Below are positions 1 to 4,779 of a stretch of 5,228 bases of DNA, piece after piece. The first letter of the stretch is position 1. Each line of letters opens with the position of its first letter. The stretch covers positions 1-5,228 of the forward strand of contig JAQVUC010000101.1 of assembly GCA_028699715.1 (NCBI GenBank). The letters are read 5' to 3'. The DNA comes from Anaerolineaceae bacterium. GTDB taxonomy: Bacteria > Chloroflexota > Anaerolineae > Anaerolineales > Anaerolineaceae. The notes below the pieces were generated by a model. It was not told the origin of the DNA, ran no database searches, and worked only from the letters and a program-made list of their open reading frames with translations. Made by a program: the position numbers and the translations under genes.

Positions 1-1
1 G

Positions 2-430
2 AATGTAGCTATCCTAGAAAAATCATTCCACTTGAATCTTTTTGCCACCTGGTGGCTGATCAAGTCATTTGTGAAGCAGCTGCCAGAAGAACGTCAGGGA
101 AAAATTGTCAACATCTGCGATGCTGGCATTTTCCGCACTGCTGCCGATCATTTTGCCTACAGACTGACAAAAAAGTCATTGTACGAAATGACACGCATGT
201 TTGCCCTTGAATTGGCCCCCCGGATCACTGTTAACGCGATTGCTCCGGGCATCATGCTTCCTCTGGCAGGTTATGAGCACATCGATATGGATGGGCTGGC
301 AGAAAGAAAGATCCCACTCAAACGGGTAGGATCACCAGAAATCATCGCGGAAAATGTTTTACACTTGCTTTCACAGGACTTTATGACTGGTTCGATCATC
401 AAGGTCGATGGAGGAGAGAATATCGTATGA
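2..430 (+). CDS. FolM/PTR1-type short-chain dehydrogenase (pteridine/dihydrofolate reductase-like), 5' end missing
   Basis: Partial gene, open to the left edge; the frame has no stop upstream of the TTG at 32, so that codon is internal. About 142 C-terminal residues of an SDR fold are visible; the NADPH-binding Rossmann motif lies outside. The catalytic Tyr-xxx-Lys is present (Tyr codon 158-160, Lys 170-172), followed by the family's LELAP and VNAIAPG segments and the terminal VDGG. The usual catalytic Ser is replaced by Asp (codon 119-121, in IVNICDAG). That Asp is the hallmark of PTR1 pteridine reductases and of E. coli FolM, which reduce dihydropterins such as dihydromonapterin and, weakly or strongly, dihydrofolate with NADPH. 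The stop overlaps the folB start (ATGA at 427-430), so the two are co-translated. Family membership is seen directly. The pterin substrate is inferred from the Asp and the folB/folE neighbours; another SDR substrate is possible. Confidence 0.82.
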   Translation, partial: NVAILEKSFHLNLFATWWLIKSFVKQLPEERQGKIVNICDAGIFRTAADHFAYRLTKKSLYEMTRMFALELAPRITVNAIAPGIMLPLAGYEHIDMDGLAERKIPLKRVGSPEIIAENVLHLLSQDFMTGSIIKVDGGENIV

Positions 431-795
431 GCAAAAAATTGGATAAGATCCTAATCAGCGGCTTGGCCGCAACAGGCGTTGTGGGTGTTGACCATCCTGA
501 GAGGGACTTCCCCCAGGAGTTGACTTTGGATGTAACTCTTTTTTATCCTTTGGATAAAGCAGGAGCAAGCGACAGAATAGAGGATTCCATCAGCTATTCT
601 TATGTAGCCAAGCTGATCAGACAATCAGTTCAAACCTCAAATTTTTACACTCTTGAAGCCCTGGCAGCCCACCTGGTTCAACAAGTATTTGACCATACCC
701 CCGCTGAGGCTGTTAAGATGAAAATTGAAAAGGCGAATTTTGTTACCAAAACATCAAAAGTTGGCGTTCAAATCTTTCGAAAACGCGCAGATTAG
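427..795 (+). CDS. folB: Dihydroneopterin aldolase (FolB)
   Basis: Cytosolic folate-pathway enzyme that cleaves 7,8-dihydroneopterin to 6-hydroxymethyl-7,8-dihydropterin and glycolaldehyde. The 122 residues match the usual FolB length. Visible family features are the N-terminal [13 protein letters not shown] strand, Glu25-Arg26 followed by FPQEL, the D-x-I-x-D-S-I-S-Y segment (49-57, usually DTVDY), the substrate-binding Glu77 in YTLEALA and the catalytic Lys102 in IEKAN. The start is fixed by the ATGA overlap with the upstream reductase and a GGAGGA ribosome binding site at 410-415, inside the reductase's VDGGE codons. The 3' end collides with folE: both stop codons lie within 792-795. FolX (dihydroneopterin triphosphate epimerase) is a close paralogue and, next to a FolM-like gene, remains an alternative. 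I favour FolB because the catalytic residues are intact and folE is adjacent. Confidence 0.88.
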   Translation: MSKKLDKILISGLAATGVVGVDHPERDFPQELTLDVTLFYPLDKAGASDRIEDSISYSYVAKLIRQSVQTSNFYTLEALAAHLVQQVFDHTPAEAVKMKIEKANFVTKTSKVGVQIFRKRAD

Positions 796-1394
796 TTTTG
801 GATCATATTAAGAAATTCCATCCGGGTCTCCAAGCGAGTCCTGAAACCTCCCAACATGGCTGAGGTAGTCATCGAAGCCTGCTCTTTTTTGATGCCCCTC
901 ATCATCATGCACAAATGCTGACCTTCAATGACCACTCCCACCCCCAGCGGATTGATGGACTCCTGGATGAAATTCGCAATTTGTTGCGTCATTCTTTCCT
1001 GAACCTGTAATCTATGCGCAAACATCTCCACAATTCGGGGTATCTTTGACAAACCAATCACTTTATGCCTGGGTAAATAGGCAACATGGGCATGTCCAAA
1101 AAAGGGCAGCATGTGATGTTCGCAAAGACTGTAAAACTCAATATCTTTAACCACAACCATTTCGTCATAATCAACAGTGAAAAGCGCTCCGTTGATTAAT
1201 TTGCTTGGATCGGTTGTATATCCGGAAAGGATCTCTTCGTAAGCGTTAGCTACGCGGTGCGGGGTTCGGACCAAACCTTCCCGTTTTGGATCTTCCCCTA
1301 TGGCTGCGAGGATTTTGCTGACCGAATCGACGATTTTCTTTTTGTCTATTGGTTGATATTCAGGTTCGCTGGGATTTTTCTTATTTGTGCTCAT
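792..1394 (-). CDS. folE: GTP cyclohydrolase I, type IA (FolE)
   Basis: Converts GTP to 7,8-dihydroneopterin triphosphate, the first step of tetrahydrofolate and other pterin synthesis; the family enzyme is a cytosolic toroidal homodecamer. The 200 residues are close to the family norm. The zinc ligands are Cys91 and His94 (CEHHMLPF) and Cys162 ([10 protein letters not shown]). Their spacing equals that of Cys110/His113/Cys181 in E. coli. The catalytic His93 and His160, the GTP-binding Lys117 and Arg120 (GLSKIPR) and Glu133 (QVQER) are all present. The N-terminal helix contains the conserved [11 protein letters not shown] at 39-49. The ATG has a GGAG site four bases upstream (complement of 1399-1402). 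It is transcribed towards folB/reductase, apparently from its own promoter immediately after the hpf terminator. The intact zinc site argues against a degenerate paralogue. Confidence 0.97.
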   Translation of the reverse strand: MSTNKKNPSEPEYQPIDKKKIVDSVSKILAAIGEDPKREGLVRTPHRVANAYEEILSGYTTDPSKLINGALFTVDYDEMVVVKDIEFYSLCEHHMLPFFGHAHVAYLPRHKVIGLSKIPRIVEMFAHRLQVQERMTQQIANFIQESINPLGVGVVIEGQHLCMMMRGIKKEQASMTTSAMLGGFRTRLETRMEFLNMIQN

Positions 1395-1423
1395 ATTACT
1401 CCAGTTTGTATGCGCTCTATTGT

Positions 1424-1429
1424 ATTATA
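1424..1429 (-). promoter_or_regulatory. Candidate -10 box of the folE promoter
   Basis: A perfect TATAAT on the minus strand. It would start transcription near 1417 and give a leader of roughly 23 bases carrying the GGAG ribosome binding site. No convincing -35 hexamer exists at 16-18 bases, because that position is occupied by the upstream terminator hairpin. The first T of the box is also the last T of that terminator's U-tract. Its role is inferred from position and the -10 match. Confidence 0.45.
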
Positions 1430-1458
1430 AAAAAGCAGTCCGAAATTCGGACTGCTTT
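1429..1458 (-). terminator. Intrinsic terminator of the comF-hpf operon
   Basis: Read on the minus strand, AAAGCAGTCCG pairs with CGGACTGCTTT around a five-base loop (arms 1448-1458 and 1432-1442), and a run of six T follows immediately. It lies about 20 bases after the hpf stop codon, as expected for a Rho-independent terminator. On the plus strand the hairpin is followed by GATATATAAAC before a T-run, so it is much weaker in that direction. Confidence 0.9.
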
Positions 1459-1477
1459 AGATATATAAACTTTTTTA

Positions 1478-2035
1478 TTATCTGATGCGCGGATCGATCA
1501 GACCGTAACTTCCATCACGGCGGCGGTAAAGCACGTTAATACGATTGTTTTCGACATTGAAGAAGACGAAAAAGGCTTCGTGACCCAGCAACTGCAACTG
1601 CTCAAGCGCCTCTTCTTCGTGCATTGGATCAAGCACAAAGGATTTTCGGCGCACGATCAATGGAGCCGCGGCTTCTTCTTCCAGAGCTTCCTCAACTATT
1701 CCAGTAGTTTCAACCTCAGCACCACGTTTGCGCCAATGTTTACCTTTGAACCTTTCGATCTGACGCGTCATTTTGTCTACTGTCGCGTCAATCGCGGCAA
1801 AAATGTTGTCTGACCGCTCTTCTGATCTCAAGATAAATCCTTTGCCGCGGATGGTTATCTGGGCGATAAACCTATCGGCTGCATTCCTGGCAGACTTTAC
1901 ATAGCTTAAATCGACTCTGCATTCTCCAATCTCGCTCAAAAAGCGCTCTAGTTTACTGACTTTTTTGGTTGCGTAATCTTGGATTCTTTCTGTGAGTTCC
2001 AGGTCTTTCGAGTAAATTCCTACTTCAAGTGTCAT
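1478..2035 (-). CDS. hpf: Ribosome hibernation promoting factor, long form (HPF/RaiA family)
   Basis: Binds the 30S decoding region in stationary phase and, through its C-terminal domain, dimerises 70S ribosomes into inactive 100S particles. The chosen start gives 185 residues, typical of long HPF. The N-terminal S30AE domain (about 2-100) begins with LEVGIYSKDLELTERIQDY, and an acidic Glu/Ala-rich linker (about 107-124) follows. The C-terminal dimerisation domain (about 126-185) has the conserved KSFVLDPMHEEEALEQ, GHEAFFVFFN and YRRRDGSYGLIDP. The start is the ATG at 2033-2035, because a perfect AGGAGG (complement of 2041-2046) lies five bases upstream and the family begins at this point. 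An in-frame ATG at 2068 would add 11 atypical residues and overlap comF. It is the last gene of its operon, 25 bases after comF. A comF-hpf neighbourhood is common in Gram-positive-type genomes. Confidence 0.95.
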   Translation of the reverse strand: MTLEVGIYSKDLELTERIQDYATKKVSKLERFLSEIGECRVDLSYVKSARNAADRFIAQITIRGKGFILRSEERSDNIFAAIDATVDKMTRQIERFKGKHWRKRGAEVETTGIVEEALEEEAAAPLIVRRKSFVLDPMHEEEALEQLQLLGHEAFFVFFNVENNRINVLYRRRDGSYGLIDPRIR

Positions 2036-2040
2036 GAAAA

Positions 2041-2046
2041 CCTCCT
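2041..2046 (-). promoter_or_regulatory. Ribosome binding site that decides the hpf start
   Basis: A full AGGAGG on the minus strand lies five bases before the ATG at 2033-2035. It sits downstream of the alternative in-frame ATG at 2066-2068 and so selects the shorter, family-typical HPF start. Confidence 0.9.
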
Positions 2047-2060
2047 GGGATTTTTCCACA

Positions 2061-2819
2061 TTATACATTATTCGATACTAAAAAATCAATTTGACTTATC
2101 TCATTATTCACTTTTGCGAGAGAAAGACAATAAATTTCTTTAGCTCCGGCGTAAAGCAATTCAGAAGAACAGGCCTCCATGGTTGCCCCACTGGTAAAAA
2201 CATCATCAACTACCAACACCGTTTTGTCCTTTACCAAGCTTGCCTGGGCGACAAAGGCATCCTTCACATTTGCCTGTCTCGCCAGCTTATCCAAACCGAC
2301 CTGGGAACCAACTTCCCTAATCCTTCTCAAAGCCAATGGCTGATAATCGATCTGGGTTAACGATGCCAAAGGCTTAGCCAAGCGTTCTGCCTGGTTGTAT
2401 CCTCTGGATTTCCTTTTTTCTTCACCAATTGGTACAGGAACAATGACGTCTATCTGCCAGTTGGTTCTCATCAACTCAGTCCGCAGCAGCTCAGCCAGGT
2501 AAAAACCGATGCTGATGTCATTTTGATACTTCAGGCGATGGATAGCGCTGCGAATGATTCCAGTGTAATAGGCAAAGGCTCTGAATCCAGCATAAGACGG
2601 CTTGTGAGATCCACATTTCGGGCATCTTCCCTGTTTGCTTGTAAACTCTCCACAGTAGTTGCAGACATTTTTAGGCAAAACTTGGATTTTACTGAAACAT
2701 TCCTGGCAAATGACCACACCTTCTTTTCCACAGCCTAAACAAGCTGGAGGAAAAAGCCAGTCTATTACATTCAAACTAATTTTTTGGATGATTTGAGATG
2801 GATTCCGATCAACTGCCAT
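2061..2819 (-). CDS. comF: ComF family protein (zinc-ribbon plus phosphoribosyltransferase-like domain)
   Basis: ComFC/GntX-type protein, needed in naturally competent bacteria for uptake or processing of transforming single-stranded DNA at the cytoplasmic face of the membrane; the biochemical reaction is not settled. The 252 residues contain eight cysteines in four CxxC pairs (27/30, 38/41, 53/56, 66/69), consistent with two zinc sites in the N-terminal ribbon. The phosphoribosyltransferase-type domain follows: LKYQND near 96, VIVPVP at 125-130, RGYNQAERLAKPLA at 139-152, and the PRPP-binding loop VLVVDDVFTSGATM at 201-214. The start has no clear Shine-Dalgarno. It lies four bases after the stop of the small membrane-protein gene, which suggests translational coupling, and hpf follows. 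The C-terminus is slightly longer than in many ComFs. Whether this organism is competent cannot be told from the window. Confidence 0.93.
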   Translation of the reverse strand: MAVDRNPSQIIQKISLNVIDWLFPPACLGCGKEGVVICQECFSKIQVLPKNVCNYCGEFTSKQGRCPKCGSHKPSYAGFRAFAYYTGIIRSAIHRLKYQNDISIGFYLAELLRTELMRTNWQIDVIVPVPIGEEKRKSRGYNQAERLAKPLASLTQIDYQPLALRRIREVGSQVGLDKLARQANVKDAFVAQASLVKDKTVLVVDDVFTSGATMEACSSELLYAGAKEIYCLSLAKVNNEISQIDFLVSNNV

Positions 2820-2823
2820 GGCG

Positions 2824-2961
2824 TCATTGCAGGGTACTTTGATAAAAAAGTTGGATGGCTGGCCAAAATATAGTGAAGATGGTAAAAAGAATCATCAAAA
2901 CTAAAACGATGATCAAAAAATATTCAAAAGGACCCAAACGGTTTGAAAGACCGTTTTTCAT
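2824..2961 (-). CDS. Small single-pass membrane protein, 45 residues, first gene of the comF-hpf operon
   Basis: Short gene that I found by reading the minus strand ahead of comF; I do not recognise its family. The ATG at 2959-2961 is preceded by a good GGAG (complement of 2969-2972) seven bases upstream. The reading frame ends in TGA at 2824-2826, just four bases before the comF ATG. The product has a short basic N-terminus (MKNGLSNRLGP), then one strongly hydrophobic stretch at about residues 14-33 rich in Leu/Ile/Phe, then WPAIQLFYQSTLQ. It contains no Cys or His, no signal-peptidase site I would trust and no enzyme motif. By the positive-inside rule the basic N-terminus should face the cytoplasm. 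The ribosome binding site, the membrane-like composition and the tight spacing argue that it is a real gene and not a chance frame. A role with ComF at the membrane is only a guess from context. Confidence 0.72.
   Translation of the reverse strand: MKNGLSNRLGPFEYFLIIVLVLMILFTIFTIFWPAIQLFYQSTLQ
2936..2956 (-). repeat. Inverted repeat at the start of the small membrane-protein gene
   Basis: Perfect seven-base arms AAACGGT (2936-2942) and ACCGTTT (2950-2956) with a seven-base loop. In the minus-strand mRNA the hairpin covers codons 2-9, just after the start codon, where structure can influence initiation. It could also be a coincidence of coding sequence. Confidence 0.45.
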
Positions 2962-2993
2962 ATAAAAGCTCCTTCTTCACGAGTAATATATCT

Positions 2994-3001
2994 ATTATAA
3001 T
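2994..3001. promoter_or_regulatory. Palindromic ATTATAAT carrying a -10 box on each strand
   Basis: The eight bases ATTATAAT give TATAAT on the minus strand (2994-2999) and on the plus strand (2996-3001). Minus-strand use would start transcription near 2987 and give a short leader with the small gene's GGAG site. Plus-strand use would give a leader of nearly 90 bases before the gene at 3096. The -35 matches are poor both ways, so the assignment rests on the -10 sequence and position. Confidence 0.4.
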
Positions 3002-3020
3002 AAAACATAAGAGTAAGAAT

Positions 3021-3039
3021 ACCTTATATTTTCTAAGGT
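3021..3039. promoter_or_regulatory. Dyad ACCTTA-N7-TAAGGT, possible operator
   Basis: Perfect six-base inverted repeat with a seven-base spacer (arms 3021-3026 and 3034-3039), located between the candidate promoter and the first gene of the plus-strand operon. Size and symmetry suit a dimeric repressor site, but it could equally form a weak hairpin in the leader. There is only one copy in the window, so confidence is low. Confidence 0.35.
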
Positions 3040-3095
3040 GAGGTCATTCTAAAAATGATACCATTCAAGACAGGTACATACAAAAAAGGAGAAAG

Positions 3096-3617
3096 ATGAC
3101 TGATATTTTTGATATCCTAAGTGAAGATCGTGACCCAATTAAAAAGTTAATAGCAAAAATCCCTGGTTTCAAGGGCTATGTTGAACGCGGTGATCGGCGC
3201 ATGTCAGATAAAATCTTGCGTGAAACTGTCGCCAAAGATTATGAAACTCAATACCAAAGGATTTCCTCTTTGCAGCGAGATTTAATCTCTTCCGGCGGTT
3301 TGGCCTATATCGACGATTTGGAAAATGCCGCCATTAAAATTCGCCAGTTTATTGATCGCATCAAGACCGCCTCTTACGGTTATGCGGGTCTGTTCGACGC
3401 CATAAAGATCAAAGAGGAAGAACTGGCCAATATTTACAATTATGACCTTACACTCTTGGAGCATGTAAACGAAGTTTCTTCAGCAATCGATAATGTTGAG
3501 GCTTCAATTGGCAGTGATGGACTGCCGGCATCCATTCGACACCTGATCGCGATTTCTCAAGAAGTCGTGGATGCGTTCAATAAACGATCCGATGCTCTCA
3601 AAGGCATCGCTCTTTAA
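3096..3617 (+). CDS. Uncharacterised helical protein, partner of the SPFH protein
   Basis: I cannot assign a function. The 173-residue product appears soluble: no signal peptide and no membrane segment. The N-terminal part (about 14-47) holds PIKKLIAKIPGFKGYVERGDRR, rich in Lys/Arg, and then a DKILRETVAKDY helix. The remainder looks almost wholly alpha-helical, with heptad-like hydrophobic spacing at about 47-95 and 104-138 (KIKEEELANIYNYDLTLLEH) and no Cys. The ATG has AAGGAG four bases upstream (3086-3091). Its stop is 27 bases before the SPFH gene, whose own ribosome binding site lies in that gap, so the two form an operon. The pairing with an SPFH scaffold and the helical, amphipathic look suggest an assembly or membrane-surface partner, perhaps analogous to the helical proteins of PspA-type systems; this is inference. 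The protein is not recognisably PspA, being too short and lacking its signature. Confidence 0.82.
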   Translation: MTDIFDILSEDRDPIKKLIAKIPGFKGYVERGDRRMSDKILRETVAKDYETQYQRISSLQRDLISSGGLAYIDDLENAAIKIRQFIDRIKTASYGYAGLFDAIKIKEEELANIYNYDLTLLEHVNEVSSAIDNVEASIGSDGLPASIRHLIAISQEVVDAFNKRSDALKGIAL

Positions 3618-3631
3618 TGGCTATAAAACCC

Positions 3632-3638
3632 AAGGAGG
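3632..3638 (+). promoter_or_regulatory. Very strong ribosome binding site of the SPFH gene
   Basis: AAGGAGG lies six bases before the ATG at 3645, noticeably stronger than the site of the upstream gene. It suggests the SPFH protein is made in greater amount than its operon partner. Confidence 0.85.
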
Positions 3639-3644
3639 ATTAAT

Positions 3645-4697
3645 ATGGCAAGAATTTTTGATGTTGTTGAGTATCCCAGCGAGATGGTGGATGAGATCGT
3701 CCATCGCTTCCCCGAAACTGGTGTCGCTGATTTACGGCTTGGCTCCCAGGTCATCGTTCGTGAATCTCAGGCAGCAGTGTTTTTCCGTGACGGGCGCGCC
3801 CTTGATGTTTTAGGCCCGGGACGTCATACCATCAGCACCGCCAACGTTCCGCTATTGACAGGGCTGTTGGGTAAGCTGTTTGGCGACCGCACCCCCTTCA
3901 CGGCTGAGGTTTACTATGTTTCCATGCGCGAATTTGCGGACCGGAAATGGGGCACACCTCAACCAATTATTGTTCGCAACACTGGAATGGGATTGGGTGT
4001 GGCTCTCTTGCAGGGCTTCGGCACCTATAGTTTCCAGGTCAATGACCCCCAGCAATTTATCACCCAAATTGTTGGTCAGCTTGGTGGCTTCAGGACTTCT
4101 GATATTGAAAACCGCCTGCGGACAATGCTGCTCTCCCGCCTGCAGGATGTGCTGGGTGAGACAACGGCAACTAACAATGTGCTTGACCTGATCGGTCTGA
4201 CAGATGAACTCGGTGCTGCTGTTCGTGCCAAATCTCAGGACGATTTCCTGGCGATCGGGCTGCTGCTCAAGTCCTTCTACATTGGGAATCTGAAACCCTC
4301 TGACAAATCCGCCAAAGAATTACGGGAGATGGGCATGTTGGATATGCAGACCTATACCCAACTCCAGGCTGCAGACGCCATGCGCGATGCCGCTCAGAAC
4401 CCCTCTGGTGGAGCCGGATTGACCGCTGGTATTGGCGCTGGTATGGGTGTTGGCAATGTTCTGGCGGGGTCTCTGTCAAATTTGTCCCAACCACAGCAAT
4501 CACAGACCCAGCCTACCCCAGCCCCATCAGCTTCAATTATGCCTGATGTCATGACTCCAAGTGAAGCAGCAGGCTTCCTGAAAGTATCTGAAGAAGATGT
4601 GATCGCCGCTATTACCGCCGGTGAATTAAAAGCCCGCAAAATTGGCAGCGCTTTCCGCCTCACCAAAGAAGCCCTTCAAGAATATTTGAACGGTTAA
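3645..4697 (+). CDS. YdjI-type SPFH (band 7 / virion-core-like) protein with C-terminal excisionase/MerR-like HTH domain
   Basis: 350 residues. About 1-215 match, as I recall the family, the SPFH proteins typified by Bacillus YdjI: FDVVEYP and HRFP near the N-terminus, then LGSQVIVRESQAAVFFRDG (32-50), GPGRHTIST (57-65), the PFTAEVYYVSMREFADRKWGT segment (84-104) and a GFGTYSFQVNDPQQF strand (124-138). YdjI-like SPFH proteins scaffold membrane domains and work with PspA in envelope stress. Next come a helical stalk (about 217-252), a Gly/Ala-rich hydrophobic segment (254-277) and a Pro/Gln/Ser/Thr linker (278-299). The last ~50 residues are an excisionase-type winged HTH: TPSEAAGFLKVSEEDVIAAI, then GELKARKIGSAFRLTKEALQEYL. 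Many relatives end in a zinc ribbon; here that position holds the HTH. No classical N-terminal membrane helix is seen. It is the second gene of the operon and ends before a strong terminator. A membrane-stress role is inferred. Confidence 0.87.
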   Translation: MARIFDVVEYPSEMVDEIVHRFPETGVADLRLGSQVIVRESQAAVFFRDGRALDVLGPGRHTISTANVPLLTGLLGKLFGDRTPFTAEVYYVSMREFADRKWGTPQPIIVRNTGMGLGVALLQGFGTYSFQVNDPQQFITQIVGQLGGFRTSDIENRLRTMLLSRLQDVLGETTATNNVLDLIGLTDELGAAVRAKSQDDFLAIGLLLKSFYIGNLKPSDKSAKELREMGMLDMQTYTQLQAADAMRDAAQNPSGGAGLTAGIGAGMGVGNVLAGSLSNLSQPQQSQTQPTPAPSASIMPDVMTPSEAAGFLKVSEEDVIAAITAGELKARKIGSAFRLTKEALQEYLNG

Positions 4698-4718
4698 GGA
4701 TAACTTTAGATGTAAATC

Positions 4719-4756
4719 AGGCTGAGTCAACCATTGGCTCAGCCTTTTGTTTTGTT
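4719..4756 (+). terminator. Intrinsic terminator of the SPFH operon
   Basis: GGCTGAGTCAA (4720-4730) pairs with TTGGCTCAGCC (4734-4744) through eleven pairs including one G-U, with a three-base CCA loop. TTTTGTTTTGTT follows directly. It begins about 20 bases after the SPFH stop codon. Confidence 0.92.
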
Positions 4757-4761
4757 ATAAT
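4734..4761 (+). promoter_or_regulatory. Candidate promoter of the sucC-like gene, nested in the terminator
   Basis: -35 TTGGCT (4734-4739, four of six consensus bases), a 16-base spacer and a perfect -10 TATAAT (4756-4761) with a TGn extended -10 (4753-4755). The -35 lies in the descending arm of the terminator hairpin and the spacer contains its U-tract. The predicted start near 4768 leaves a leader of about 12 bases before the ATG at 4780. Confidence 0.62.
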
Positions 4762-4779
4762 TGAGTTGGACCCTAACTG

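Larger units (their letters stand above)
2962..3095. promoter_or_regulatory. Divergent intergenic region between the comF operon and the SPFH operon
   Basis: This 134-bp AT-rich stretch separates two divergent operons and must hold promoters for both. It contains overlapping TATAAT boxes on both strands (2994-3001) and a six-base dyad (3021-3039), and on the plus strand a GGAG ribosome binding site ends it (3088-3091). No convincing -35 hexamer is visible for either direction, and I see no RNA gene or further reading frame. Confidence 0.6.

Noticed and set aside
32..34. TTG at 32 as the start of the reductase gene
   Set aside because: The frame stays open to the left edge and the residues before it (ending EKSFHL) continue the SDR alignment; the protein would also lack its cofactor-binding half.
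1432..1476. The hpf hairpin as a plus-strand terminator
   Set aside because: The plus-strand T-run is separated from the stem by about a dozen A/T-mixed bases and there is no plus-strand gene just upstream; folB ends over 600 bases earlier.
2036..2068. Upstream ATG at 2066-2068 as the hpf start
   Set aside because: It adds 11 residues atypical of HPF, overlaps comF, and lies upstream of the perfect AGGAGG that serves the ATG at 2033-2035.
1580..2738. Plus-strand frames inside hpf and comF (1580-1813, 2091-2360, 2523-2738) and a second minus frame in comF (2531-2731)
   Set aside because: They lie wholly opposite or within well-conserved genes and show no domain, plausible start signal or family resemblance.
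2817..2827. ATG at 2825-2827 (minus strand) as an alternative comF start
   Set aside because: It is out of frame with comF; it straddles the end of the small membrane-protein gene.
3282..4666. Other frames within the 3096-4697 operon, on both strands (for example 3571-3813, 3880-4191, 4267-4503, 4394-4666)
   Set aside because: They are shadows of the helical and SPFH genes, with composition typical of out-of-frame reading and no ribosome binding sites; the Gly/Pro-rich region explains the long antisense frames.
4545..4694. Excisionase-like domain as a sign of a prophage or integrative element
   Set aside because: It is the C-terminal domain of a larger SPFH protein, and there is no integrase, attachment site or flanking repeat; this HTH fold is widely reused outside mobile elements.
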